NCBI RefSeq assembly: GCF_014199265.1
Contig: NZ_JACIJG010000008.1
Coordinates: 124,001-188,000, forward strand
Direction: 5' to 3'
Origin: Brucella daejeonensis
Lineage (GTDB): Bacteria > Pseudomonadota > Alphaproteobacteria > Rhizobiales > Rhizobiaceae
DNA: 64,000 bases
The stretch's first letter is position 1. Each line of letters starts with the position of its first letter. This document shows positions 37,813 to 46,371 of the stretch, piece by piece. Position numbers and translations under genes: made by a program. A model generated the notes under the pieces. The model ran no database searches and was not told the DNA's origin. It was given only the letters and a program-made list of their open reading frames with translations.

Positions 37813-38723
37813 TGGGTTTCTACGGTCTTTCCCGCCGACCGGATGTCGGCCAGACCACCCGGGTATCGTTCGAATTCTTCCCACCCAAGACGGAAGAAAT
37901 GGAACAGCGTCTCTGGGATACGGTCACGCGGCTCGCGCCGCTTCAGCCCGAATTCGTTTCCGTGACCTATGGCGCGGGCGGTTCCACGCGCGAACGCACG
38001 GCGCGTACCGTGGCGCGCATCCTGAAGGAAACCGATATCGAGCCGGCTGCGCATTTGACCTGCGTGGATGCGACGCGCGATGACGTCGACCGGGTGGTTC
38101 GCGAGTTCGCGGCGCTTGGCGTCAGTCGCTTCGTGGCGTTGCGCGGCGATCCGGCTGCGGGTATCGGTGAAAAATATGTGCCGACGCCTGACGGTTATCA
38201 GAACGGCGCCGATCTGGTCGCCGGCTTGCGCGGCATTGCGGATTTCGACATTTCCGTCTCGGCTTACCCGGAAAAGCACCCGGAAAGCCCGGATTTCGCG
38301 ACAGATATCGATATGCTGAAGCGCAAGGTGGACAATGGCGCTACCCGCGCCATTACCCAGTTCTTCTTCGATAACGATCTTTACGAACGTTATGTCGAGC
38401 GTGTGCGTCGCGCCGGCATCTATATTCCGATCATTCCGGGCATGTTGCCGGTGCATAATTTCAAGCAGGTGCGAAATTTCTGCTCGCGCTCCGCAACGCA
38501 TATTCCGGCATGGCTGGCCGAGCGTTTCGAGGGACTGGAAAACGATCCGCAGACGCATCAGCTTGTGGCCGCAGCCGTTGCCGCCGAACAGGTGATGGAT
38601 TTGATCGAGCGCGGCGTGCAGGATTTCCATTTCTACACCATGAACCGTGCCGATCTGCCTTTTGCCATCTGTCACATGATCGGAATAAGGCCGAAGGCGG
38701 AAGCGGCGCTGGAAGTTGCGTAA
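37812..38723 (+). CDS. metF: 5,10-methylenetetrahydrofolate reductase
   Basis: MetF reduces methylene-THF to methyl-THF for methionine synthesis. The 303-residue TIM-barrel flavoprotein shows VSFEFFPPKTEEMEQRLWDT, FVSVTYGAGGSTRERTARTV, AHLTCVDATRDDVD, RFVALRGDPAAG, DNGATRAITQFFFDNDLYER and IPGMLPVHNFKQV, all family motifs including the FAD and folate regions. The start ATG at 37812 overlaps the stop of the upstream regulator. A terminator follows, so the unit is regulator-metF. metH is not in the window. Confidence 0.97.
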   Translation: MGFYGLSRRPDVGQTTRVSFEFFPPKTEEMEQRLWDTVTRLAPLQPEFVSVTYGAGGSTRERTARTVARILKETDIEPAAHLTCVDATRDDVDRVVREFAALGVSRFVALRGDPAAGIGEKYVPTPDGYQNGADLVAGLRGIADFDISVSAYPEKHPESPDFATDIDMLKRKVDNGATRAITQFFFDNDLYERYVERVRRAGIYIPIIPGMLPVHNFKQVRNFCSRSATHIPAWLAERFEGLENDPQTHQLVAAAVAAEQVMDLIERGVQDFHFYTMNRADLPFAICHMIGIRPKAEAALEVA

Positions 38724-38728
38724 AAGAG

Positions 38729-38756
38729 AAAAGCCCGGCGAAATCGCCGGGCTTTT
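38729..38756 (+). terminator. Terminator after metF
   Basis: AAAAGCCCGGCG / CGCCGGGCTTTT is a 12-bp perfect stem with an AAAT loop, followed by CTTT. Confidence 0.93.
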
Positions 38757-38823
38757 CTTTTCAGAACGGGTCGGCCTATCCTCAAAAGCCGAAGCCGCTG
38801 TAATGTGGTTCAGGCGATCACCA

Positions 38824-38910
38824 TCAAGGGATGAGGCCTGCTATCAACGCTGCAACAAATGCAAATGCCGCACAGATCATGAGGACATTCAAAGATCGCG
38901 TCAGTCCCAT
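38824..38910 (-). CDS. 28-residue single-span membrane miniprotein
   Basis: The frame starting at the ATG at 38910 encodes MGLTRSLNVLM followed by ICAAFAFVAALIAGLIP. It has a short basic N-terminus and one uninterrupted membrane helix. AAGGAG lies 8 nt before this ATG, an ideal ribosome binding site. The longer frame from 39015 has no such site and a non-membrane sequence. The role is unknown. It is convergent to metF and otherwise isolated. Confidence 0.65.
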   Translation of the reverse strand: MGLTRSLNVLMICAAFAFVAALIAGLIP

Positions 38911-39179
38911 TGGTCTGTCTCCTTCATATGCGTCCGAACTGATCGGACGCGCGCTGGTAGGAGCCAGGAATCTAAGCGCAAAAAGCCCCGAACAAAAGAT
39001 GATTTCGTCCTGCAATCTGTCGTGATGGGGAAATAAACCTACTGTTTACCACCTAAACCATTGAAATAATTGGCCAGAAAAATCTGTTCACATTTCATGA
39101 AAAAGACACCGAACTGCCATGTTTCGTACTGTTTTCGCCGTAGTTGCCACAGCGTTTTTGACAGGTTTCGTGCCGGTTT

Positions 39180-40115
39180 TCAGCGAATTAGTGCGAGATA
39201 GGCCGACAAGGTGAGTACGGAGATGACGGTCGAATAGAGGATGACATTGGAGGTAATGGCCGCTTCGCGCCGATAATGCTCGGCGAGCATGAAGGGGCCG
39301 GTGCCGGTCGGAAGCGCGGCGAGGAGTGCTGCGCTTTGCGCCAGGAGCGGAGGTAGTGCGAACACATAGACCGCCAGCAGCCATGTCGCCAGCGGCTGGA
39401 CGATGAGCTTGACCGCAACGAGGAAAGCGATGGCGTTGATGCTTTCGCGTTCGATCTTTCGCGGCTGGGCAAGGAAGAGTCCGAGTGCCACGAGTGCGCA
39501 GGGCGAGGCGGCACCGCCGAGCATCTTGAGGAAGGTTTCCGCGGAAGCGGGAATGGAAAGGCCAAGCGCGGAGACAAGCGCGCCCAGCGCCGGTGCGACA
39601 AGCAGCGGATTGCGGGCCAGCGAGCGCACGACCTTCCAGATCAGGCGAAGCGGCCTCTTTTCGGTCTGCAATCCAATCTCGATCAGCACGATGGCGAAGG
39701 CGAAAGTAATGCAGACCGTTATGATGATGGAAATGGTGGTCGCCGCCAGCACACCGGACCCGAAGGCGATCATCGAAAGCGGGATGCCCATATAGCCGGT
39801 ATTCGGATAAGCGGCGTTGAGGCCGTCAAGCGCGGTATCAGACAGAGGCCGTTTTCCGCGCAGCCGCACCAGAAACGGCAGGACGAAAGCGATGGCGCTG
39901 GAAAGCAGAAAGACGGCGATGAAGCCCGGCTGCCAGAGTTCGCCGCCATGGGTATTGGCCATGATATCGAACAGAAGGGCGGGCAGCGCCAGATAGACCA
40001 CGAAACGGTTCAGCTCCGTTATCGCGTGCGGCCCCAGTATTTTCAGCCTGAACGCGCCCCAACCGGAGAAGATCAGCGCGAAAACGGGAAGAACGACGAT
40101 CAGCGTTGTGAGCAT
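39180..40115 (-). CDS. AEC family transporter
   Basis: This 311-residue auxin-efflux-carrier-type permease has about ten membrane helices in two five-helix halves. LPVFALIFSGWGAFRLKILG, NRFVVYLALPALLFDIM, LNAAYPNTGYMGIPL (the N-terminal broken-helix region) and GGAASPCALVALGLFLAQP (the second) are typical. Bacterial members move organic acids such as malonate or malate, and the substrate here is unknown. The ATG at 40115 begins directly with the first helix. Confidence 0.9.
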   Translation of the reverse strand: MLTTLIVVLPVFALIFSGWGAFRLKILGPHAITELNRFVVYLALPALLFDIMANTHGGELWQPGFIAVFLLSSAIAFVLPFLVRLRGKRPLSDTALDGLNAAYPNTGYMGIPLSMIAFGSGVLAATTISIIITVCITFAFAIVLIEIGLQTEKRPLRLIWKVVRSLARNPLLVAPALGALVSALGLSIPASAETFLKMLGGAASPCALVALGLFLAQPRKIERESINAIAFLVAVKLIVQPLATWLLAVYVFALPPLLAQSAALLAALPTGTGPFMLAEHYRREAAITSNVILYSTVISVLTLSAYLALIR

Positions 40116-40178
40116 GGGCGCATTTCATTTCAGGAAAGGAAAAGGCGCGGGTTTGAAGACACCGCGCCTTGTCGAAAC

Positions 40179-41423
40179 TCAGAGCTTATCGAGCAGTTCC
40201 TGTGTTGGCCAGGAATCGGCGGGCATACCGAGGCGCAATTGTTCGGCGCGCACGGCATCGCGGGTCGCGACACCGAAAACGCCGTCGATCTTGCCCATCT
40301 CGTGGCCGCGCGCCTGAAGCTTGGTCTGAAGCTCCTTCAGTTGATCCTGCGTCAGACCCGGAACCGGATTGCCCGGATCGAAGGCGGGCGCACCGGCGAG
40401 ACGGGTCGCGAAATAGGCGGCCGTGGTGGCGTAAACGATGGATTTGTTCCATTCCACGAAGACGTCGAAGTTCGGATAGGACAGAAAGGCCGGTCCCTTG
40501 CGACCGAGCGGCAGGAGAAGCGATGCGTCGCCATCGTCCGGGCCGAGCGGGCCTTTCAGCCCGGTTACACCCTGCTGCGCCCACCATGAATGCGGTTTGC
40601 GGTTGGTGCGGATCGCTTCTTCCCAAGGCAGGTCCTTGGTGAGGCGCACTTCTTCCAGCCAAGGCTGGCCGCGTTTCCAGCCCAGCTCGGAAATCATGCG
40701 ACCGGCGGTCATCATGGCATCGGGAACACTGTTCTTCAGATCGACCTTGCCGTCGCCGTCGCCATCCACACCACGTTCCAGATAATCCTTCGGCAGAAGC
40801 TGCATCATGCCGATTTCGCCAGCCCATGCGCCGGTGGTCGCCGCATCGACGACGCCTTGATCGAACAGCTTGAGAAGGGCGATGAGCTGCGGGCGGAAGA
40901 GATTCGGGCGGCGGCAGTCATAGGAAAGGGTGACGAGCGCATTCAGCGTGTCGAAATCGCCCTGAATGGCGCCGTAGTCCGTCTCCAGCCCCCAGAAGGC
41001 CGCCAGAATTGGGCCGGGTACGCCATAGGTATCCTCGACCTTCCTGAAGACATCGGCATATTTGACGAGGTTGTCCTGGCCTTTCTTCAGACGGGCTTCG
41101 GAAATGAGGCGCTTGGAAAATTCGGTGAAGGTCAGGTTGAACACGGTCTGCTTGCGATCGCGGCCCAGAACTTTCTGGTCTATGAAAGCCTTGTGCAGCT
41201 CTGCAATGCCCTTATCGCTGACGCCGGCTTCGCGAGCCTCTCTGGTCAGGTTTTCCATCCACTGGCCGAAATCGGTTTCGCATTCGGGTTTCGGCAGGTC
41301 GACGGTGTTCCCGGCCGGCGTTACGGCGGGGGCCGCAGACGTCGCGGCCTCAACGCCGGATAGGCCGGATAGGGTTGTCGAGGCCAGCAGGCCCGCTGCA
41401 ATGACTGAAGCAAAGAACTTCAT
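40179..41423 (-). CDS. Lytic murein transglycosylase, MltB type with peptidoglycan-binding tail
   Basis: This periplasmic lytic transglycosylase has 414 residues from the ATG at 41423 (MKFFASVIAAGLLASTTLSG). The signal peptide ends near GVEAA. The MltB/SLT2 domain contains ILAAFWGLETDYGAIQGDFD with the catalytic Glu, WAGEIGMMQLLPKDYLERGV, DGDGDGKVDLKNSVPDAM (a calcium-like loop) and NRKPHSWWAQQGV. A C-terminal peptidoglycan-binding domain follows (LKELQTKLQARGHEMGKIDG). The frame upstream to 41612 is unsupported. It is followed upstream by another muralytic gene. Confidence 0.93.
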   Translation of the reverse strand: MKFFASVIAAGLLASTTLSGLSGVEAATSAAPAVTPAGNTVDLPKPECETDFGQWMENLTREAREAGVSDKGIAELHKAFIDQKVLGRDRKQTVFNLTFTEFSKRLISEARLKKGQDNLVKYADVFRKVEDTYGVPGPILAAFWGLETDYGAIQGDFDTLNALVTLSYDCRRPNLFRPQLIALLKLFDQGVVDAATTGAWAGEIGMMQLLPKDYLERGVDGDGDGKVDLKNSVPDAMMTAGRMISELGWKRGQPWLEEVRLTKDLPWEEAIRTNRKPHSWWAQQGVTGLKGPLGPDDGDASLLLPLGRKGPAFLSYPNFDVFVEWNKSIVYATTAAYFATRLAGAPAFDPGNPVPGLTQDQLKELQTKLQARGHEMGKIDGVFGVATRDAVRAEQLRLGMPADSWPTQELLDKL

Positions 41424-41538
41424 TGGTAACTCACACTGATAAGCTGGGAGCGAACTGCTCCCGTCCGAAATCTGGTCTTGCCTCAACAAGACTCGGAAAT
41501 GAAGCAAAACTTGGTGTGAATAGCCAAACCGTGCCGGG

Positions 41539-42369
41539 TTAACGGACCTTGTTGCTTTCCAGCCACTTTTTCCACGAACCGGCGTCCCCTGCAAAAACGT
41601 TGATGTCTGCATCGCCCCGGATACCGGGGATGGAACCGGTGCCGGTATATTGCCAGAACGTCCAGGGATGCGGACCGTATTTCTCGTCCGGATGTCCCGC
41701 GACCGAGCGCAGCCAGAACGGATAATCGCGCATCTGCTTCAGATCGTTGTCGTCGAAAAAATCGACCGTTGTGTAGATGATCGGGCGTTTGCCATAGTGC
41801 TTTTCGAGCGCTTTCAGGAAAATGCGCATTTCCTTGCGCACCACTGCCGCATTGGGGCGCAGCTTGCAGGTTGGCGAATGCGGGTTCCACTCCATGTCGA
41901 GTACGGGCGGAAGCGCGCCGGGATCGCGCGGTACGTTCCGGATGTACCAGCGCGCCTGTTCGATGGCGGGACGGCAGAAATAATAGAAGTGGTAGGCGCT
42001 GCGCGAAATGCCTGCCTGACGCGTGCCGTTCCAGTGTTCCAGAAAACGGTCATCGACACGGTCGCCGCCTTCCGTCGCCTTGATGAATGCGAAGGAGATG
42101 CCGCTGGCCCGCACCGCGCTCCAGTCCACATTGGTTTGATATTTGGAAACATCGGTGCCGTGGATCGGATAATGCCACGGCGTCTTTCCGGTCCAGTCAT
42201 GCGGATCGCGGTCGCCGAAGCGCGGCGCCTTGACCGCGCCGGAAGGCGGGGCGATGCGGGCAACGGTACTGCGCTTCTTTACATCGGAAAAATCGTAATC
42301 CACCGTGGTGCAGGCGGAGAGAAGAAAGACGCCAAGGGCGAGAATGCTGTGGCTGGCCAAACGGTTCAT
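41539..42369 (-). CDS. GH25 lysozyme-like lipoprotein
   Basis: This 276-residue lipoprotein has the lipobox LLSACTT (Cys20) followed by a glycoside hydrolase family 25 domain. HGTDVSKYQTNVDWSAVRAS opens the barrel, FAFIKATEGGDRVDDRF follows, and PVLDMEWNPHSP carries the catalytic Asp/Glu pair. IIYTTVDFF and WTFWQYTGTG are conserved later strands. GH25 enzymes cleave the MurNAc-GlcNAc bond. It lies 115 nt upstream of the MltB-like gene on the same strand, so both may act together in cell-wall remodelling. Confidence 0.92.
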   Translation of the reverse strand: MNRLASHSILALGVFLLSACTTVDYDFSDVKKRSTVARIAPPSGAVKAPRFGDRDPHDWTGKTPWHYPIHGTDVSKYQTNVDWSAVRASGISFAFIKATEGGDRVDDRFLEHWNGTRQAGISRSAYHFYYFCRPAIEQARWYIRNVPRDPGALPPVLDMEWNPHSPTCKLRPNAAVVRKEMRIFLKALEKHYGKRPIIYTTVDFFDDNDLKQMRDYPFWLRSVAGHPDEKYGPHPWTFWQYTGTGSIPGIRGDADINVFAGDAGSWKKWLESNKVR

Positions 42370-42435
42370 GCAGTGTTTCCGTGTCGCGAATCAGTCCCTT
42401 AACGGTTACGCGATCCGGAGGCGAACGTCACCAGT

Positions 42436-43113
42436 CTAGCTGGTTATGGAACGAATGACCGCTATCCAGGCAAAGCCGCGATAGAGAATGCGCCGTTCAA
42501 CGTTTGCGCCACGCTCATCGGCGAGTTGTTCGCAGACCGGGAACAGATCTTCGCGCGGACTGACGTGAAACCATTCGAGCCATTGGAAAAGTGCGGAACG
42601 GAACCAGCGCGGCAGGCGCGCCTGATCGCCGAAATCGACGATATGCAATTCGCCGCCCGGATTGAGATGCCGGATGCTTTCACGGATGACCGATTGCCAT
42701 TGCGGTATCATCGAGACGGCATATGAAATGAAAATCCGGTCGAAACCCGATTGCCCGAAGAGGTGTTGGGGGTCGAACTGCGCCGCATCGGCGCGGTCGA
42801 GGCGAAGGCGGTCCTTGATGCCTGCCCGTTCTGCCGCGCGGCGTGCCGTATCCAGCATTTCGGCGGAGATATCGATCCCGAACAGTCTGGTATCGGGATA
42901 GAGCCGCGCTGTCTTGACGAGATTGCGCCCCGTCCCGCAGCCGATTTCCAATACGTCGCCGCCTTCTGGAACGCCGAGACCTGCTATCATGGGGTCGCGA
43001 CCCAGAAGGTAATATTTGCGGGTCGCATCGTATAAATGACGCTGGCGCCGATAGACGCGGTCCATGAGGCTGGCATGATCCACGCCCTGAATGCTCCATG
43101 GGCTGCGCAGCAT
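42436..43113 (-). CDS. btaB: S-adenosylmethionine-dependent N-methyltransferase BtaB
   Basis: BtaB trimethylates the amino group of diacylglyceryl-homoserine to give the betaine lipid DGTS. The 225-residue class I methyltransferase shows VYRRQRHLYDATRKYYLLGR at the N-terminus (typical of BtaB), VLEIGCGTGRNLVKTARLYP as SAM motif I, and RIFISYAVSMIPQW and GELHIVDFGDQ later. It begins one base after the btaA stop codon on the same strand, so the two are coupled and share the Pho box upstream of btaA. Confidence 0.94.
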   Translation of the reverse strand: MLRSPWSIQGVDHASLMDRVYRRQRHLYDATRKYYLLGRDPMIAGLGVPEGGDVLEIGCGTGRNLVKTARLYPDTRLFGIDISAEMLDTARRAAERAGIKDRLRLDRADAAQFDPQHLFGQSGFDRIFISYAVSMIPQWQSVIRESIRHLNPGGELHIVDFGDQARLPRWFRSALFQWLEWFHVSPREDLFPVCEQLADERGANVERRILYRGFAWIAVIRSITS

Positions 43114-43114
43114 A

Positions 43115-44350
43115 TCAGTCGTCCTTCAATATGTAGAGATGGAAGCCGCCATAGATCGATGAGCGGTCGCGGTCGTGCAGGGTGCGCGATTCCTCCGCGC
43201 GATAATCCCAGCGGTCGAGGGTGCCGGGCGCGACACGTCCGGGCAGAAGGCTCGGTTCGGCGGCGGTGCGGAAGATCACGCGGGCGCCGGGGGCGGCGGT
43301 ACGGGTAATTTCGCTCCACAGGGCATTGAGTTGCTCGTCGTTCATCCAGTCCTGCGCATCGAGCAGGATATAGCGATCAACCGACGCGGCAGGCTTGGCG
43401 GCGAGAAAATCGGTGTAGCTTGCATTCTGCACCGTCATGCGGTCGGCGCGGGCGCGCACCGTTTCGAAATTGCTGCGCGAGAGATAGGGCGGGAGTGGCC
43501 CGGTTTCCTCGTCGCCGCTATAGCCGCGCCCGAAAGCCTGCCAGGCGAAATAATTATCGGTGAGGGGGAAGCCGCAGGCCAGCTTCTCAAGGCGGCTGCG
43601 CAACACGTCGGCCATATTGCCGTTACCGGCCGTTGCCAGAGCATCATATTGCTGCGGCGGTATGCCCAGCCCGAACAGCGAGGATTTGCGGGCTGTTGCC
43701 CAGCGCACCATGCGCTTTTCGAACAGCGGCGCGAGCGCCGTATCGAAAAAGGAGCGCTGTTCTTCAATCGTGCGTGCCTTGAGGATATCACGCGGGTCGA
43801 TGCCGTAGAGGCGGGCGACGCGATGCCCCATGCCAATGAAGACGCCGAGCAGGCCATGTCGGTAAAGATCGCGCCAGAAGATGGAAATGCGCTGGCGGCC
43901 ATTCCACTTGCGCTTTTCCCAATAGGCGCGGCTTTCATCGTCCAGATGCGGGCGGATGAAGCGCCTGTAGGCTGCAAGGTTGGTCTTGTCGTCGGCCTTG
44001 CCATAAAAGCGGTAGAATGCATCGTAGTCGGGCAGGTTCCTGATGGCGGCGAGCTTCAGCCGGTTGAACGCCACATGGGCCTGATTGAGGTCGACCGCCT
44101 CGACGCGCGCGGGGTTCGCGGTCAGGTAAGACATGGCGTTGCAGCCGCCGGAGGCGATGGTGACGATGCGGTGTCCGGGTTCGATGGCAAGCGCTGCCAT
44201 ATCCACTTCCGGGTCTTCCCAAATCTGCGGATAGACCAGCCCCTTGAACAGCCAGGCAAACAACCTTTCCGAAAATCCGGCCTTCGAAAGGGCGCTGTTT
44301 CGGGTTACCGCACGCTTGAGAATTGTGCCGCCTGCTGCACCGTCTGTCAT
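43115..44350 (-). CDS. btaA: S-adenosylmethionine:diacylglycerol 3-amino-3-carboxypropyl transferase BtaA
   Basis: BtaA transfers the aminocarboxypropyl group of SAM to diacylglycerol, the first step to DGTS betaine lipid. It has 411 residues. LVYPQIWEDPEVDMAALAIE, RIVTIASGGCNAMSYL and VDLNQAHVAFNRLKL are the DUF3419/BtaA core, and RYILLDAQDWMNDEQLNALW is near the C-terminus. The ATG at 44350 has AGGGGAA 7 nt upstream; the longer frame to 44404 would start inside the Pho box. DGTS replaces phospholipids during phosphate starvation in rhizobia and relatives. Confidence 0.95.
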   Translation of the reverse strand: MTDGAAGGTILKRAVTRNSALSKAGFSERLFAWLFKGLVYPQIWEDPEVDMAALAIEPGHRIVTIASGGCNAMSYLTANPARVEAVDLNQAHVAFNRLKLAAIRNLPDYDAFYRFYGKADDKTNLAAYRRFIRPHLDDESRAYWEKRKWNGRQRISIFWRDLYRHGLLGVFIGMGHRVARLYGIDPRDILKARTIEEQRSFFDTALAPLFEKRMVRWATARKSSLFGLGIPPQQYDALATAGNGNMADVLRSRLEKLACGFPLTDNYFAWQAFGRGYSGDEETGPLPPYLSRSNFETVRARADRMTVQNASYTDFLAAKPAASVDRYILLDAQDWMNDEQLNALWSEITRTAAPGARVIFRTAAEPSLLPGRVAPGTLDRWDYRAEESRTLHDRDRSSIYGGFHLYILKDD

Positions 44351-44399
44351 CAAAAAGTTCCCCTTTAGGACGAATCCCGACTTCAGTTTTGCGAAGTTA

Positions 44400-44428
44400 A
44401 ACACCGTCCAATGACAGGGGCGTGACGA
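44400..44428 (-). promoter_or_regulatory. PhoB box upstream of btaAB
   Basis: On the minus strand the half-sites GTCAC, GTCAT and GTGTT occur at exact 11-nt steps. The middle one lies in CTGTCAT, the consensus PhoB half-site. It is centred about 65 nt before the btaA start, where phosphate-starvation activation is expected. Confidence 0.75.
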
Positions 44429-44724
44429 AATAATTGCGGTTTTTTAAACCTGCCGAATATGCCTTTAATCCTTTGATACTGCCGTTTTATTACGTTCGGT
44501 AAGACTAATTGAGAGAACTTTTCCGCCGTGTTGCCGTTTTCCTGTGTGACGGTCGAGGTCAACGGGATTCCTGTGCCGACAGACGACCGTAAAGGTGATT
44601 GGCCGGGCAAACCGGTCAGGCACGGAGAAACAGAGAGGCGCTTTGGCAATGTCGCCATTTGATGCCTGAAACCGGGTCACGGCCAAATGAGGCCGGATAG
44701 CCTGAACTAGGAAGGAGAGCCAAC
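44429..44724. other. Intergenic region between btaA and a small lipoprotein gene
   Basis: Apart from the btaA Pho box on its left side, no gene or repeat was recognised. It must contain the promoter for the rightward lipoprotein gene. Confidence 0.35.
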
Positions 44725-44925
44725 GTGAAGAAGTTTCTGATTGCTTCTGTCGCCGCCGTATCGCTTCTCGGTCTTGCAGCCTGCAACGACAAGAACGATG
44801 ACACGACCAACGCACCGGCACCGTCCACGCCGGCGGCGCCGTCGAACAATGATACGATGACGACACCTGCACCGACCGATCCGGCACCGTCCACGCCAGA
44901 CACTGGCACGACGCCTTCCAACTGA
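44725..44925 (+). CDS. Small Thr/Pro-rich lipoprotein
   Basis: This 66-residue protein starts with GTG at 44725 behind the strong ribosome binding site AAGGAGAG. The lipobox LGLAACND places the lipidated Cys at residue 20. The remainder is low-complexity Ala, Pro, Thr, Ser and Asp/Asn (APAPSTPAAPSNNDTMTTP) with no fold expected. PAPSTP occurs twice. Such short lipoproteins are common in Rhizobiales and their role is unknown. Confidence 0.75.
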   Translation: MKKFLIASVAAVSLLGLAACNDKNDDTTNAPAPSTPAAPSNNDTMTTPAPTDPAPSTPDTGTTPSN

Positions 44926-45132
44926 CGTTACGAAGTCGTCGGGGGATATGTGCCGCGTCTATCGTTGATGGCGATCCGGTTTCCGGGTCGCCATTTCCGC
45001 CCTCGGACCAGTTAAGAACATGCCTGGAAGTTGTAGATCGAAATGAACGTGAACACAGCGAAGTTGGGAAAAGACGGGCATTCTGCGTTTTCCGTGTTTA
45101 AACGCAGGGTCGGTTCGGTTATGGCTTTTGTC

Positions 45133-45510
45133 ATGAACCGCAACTTTCTGTTTTTCGTGTCCGCCATCGTGCTCGTTGCGCTTGCCGCATGTGGCAAGGG
45201 TGACGAGGAGACCGCTGCCACGACGACCGGTACCGAGACGACCAGCACCGACAAGGGGGCCGCCGTCTCGCCGCCCGCGCCGGTGGCCGACAACGGGAAC
45301 GCCGAAAAGGGACCGGATCTGGTCAAGTCCCTTCGCGAAAATGCGGGCGTGACGGGCCCGGAAGAAAAAGCCGCCGCCATTGAGCGTGCGCGCGGCAATG
45401 CCGTTGCGGCGGCGAAGTCAGTCGGTCAGACGGACGAACAGGCGCAGGCTGCCGGGGAAGCGGCGGCGGCGACCGCGCAGCGTTCGTTCGAGGAACGCGA
45501 GCCACAATAA
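45133..45510 (+). CDS. Small lipoprotein with helical C-terminal region
   Basis: From the ATG at 45133 this 125-residue protein has a lipoprotein signal (FLFFVSAIVLVALAACGKG). A Thr-rich linker (TAATTTGTETTSTDKG) and an Ala/Glu-rich helical tail (EEKAAAIERARGNAVAAAKS) follow. Starts at 45043 or 45121 are possible; I prefer the one that places the signal at the N-terminus. No family is recognised. It follows another small lipoprotein on the same strand. Confidence 0.65.
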   Translation: MNRNFLFFVSAIVLVALAACGKGDEETAATTTGTETTSTDKGAAVSPPAPVADNGNAEKGPDLVKSLRENAGVTGPEEKAAAIERARGNAVAAAKSVGQTDEQAQAAGEAAAATAQRSFEEREPQ

Positions 45511-45660
45511 GCGCGCGATTTTTCAAGGGAGGCCAGCCGGGCGATGTTCGTCCGGCAAGATTATGAGGCTTCCTGCGCATTTCTTTCTAAATAATTGTTT
45601 TTTCGACTTTAGCGCGTCTGTATGGTTTTCAGCCCATTTGGAATTCTATAGAAAAGACCC

Positions 45661-46371
45661 ATGTCGATTTGGGTTCGCATTGGTGAATTTGTCACTTACG
45701 TGGCGTCGAATGCCGTTACCGGCGTTATCGAAGCCGTGCGCACCGTTTTCGAGGGCGATGCCGATACCCGCCGGCGCGTCGCCTTTTCCATCGCAATGAT
45801 TGCGCTTTCCGCGAAAATGGCCAAGGCGGATGGCGTTGTAACGCAGGACGAGATTCGCGCTTTCCAGGATATATTTGCCGTGCCGAAGGAAGAAGCGGCG
45901 CATGTCGCGCGGCTTTACGATCTCGCCAAACAGGACGTCGCGGGTTATGAATCCTATGCGCGTCAACTGGCTGGTCTGTGCAGCGAAGGGCAGACCGACT
46001 GCCATTTGCTGGAAGATATTCTGGATGGGCTTTTCCATATCGCCAAGGCCGATGGCTATGTTCACGAAAAAGAACTTTCCTTCCTCGCCAGTGTCGGAGA
46101 CATTTTCGGCTTCGATGAGGTTCGTTTCGACCGGATAGCCCTTCGGCATATCCAGCGGGGCGAAGACGATCCCTATGCAATTCTTGGGCTTGAACGCGGT
46201 GTTCCCTTCGAGATTGCCCGCAAGCGCTATCGCTCGCTGGTCAAGGAGCACCACCCCGACCGGCTTGTGGCGGAAGGCCTTCCGCTGGAGTTCATAACGA
46301 TTGCCAACAAGCGCCTTGCGGCCATAAATGCAGCCTGGGCAAGCATAGAGAAGAATCTGGAGGCTGCATGA
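45661..46371 (+). CDS. TerB-DnaJ (DjlA-like) protein
   Basis: This 236-residue protein joins an N-terminal hydrophobic region, a TerB-like helical domain (FSIAMIALSAKMAKADGVVT, LFHIAKADGYVHEKELSFL) and a C-terminal J-domain (DPYAILGLERGVPFEIARKR, HHPDRL). The HPD motif should stimulate DnaK, and TerB domains bind divalent metals. This resembles DjlA without a full membrane anchor. Its stop overlaps the start of the AmpD-like gene by 4 nt (ATGA). Confidence 0.92.
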   Translation: MSIWVRIGEFVTYVASNAVTGVIEAVRTVFEGDADTRRRVAFSIAMIALSAKMAKADGVVTQDEIRAFQDIFAVPKEEAAHVARLYDLAKQDVAGYESYARQLAGLCSEGQTDCHLLEDILDGLFHIAKADGYVHEKELSFLASVGDIFGFDEVRFDRIALRHIQRGEDDPYAILGLERGVPFEIARKRYRSLVKEHHPDRLVAEGLPLEFITIANKRLAAINAAWASIEKNLEAA

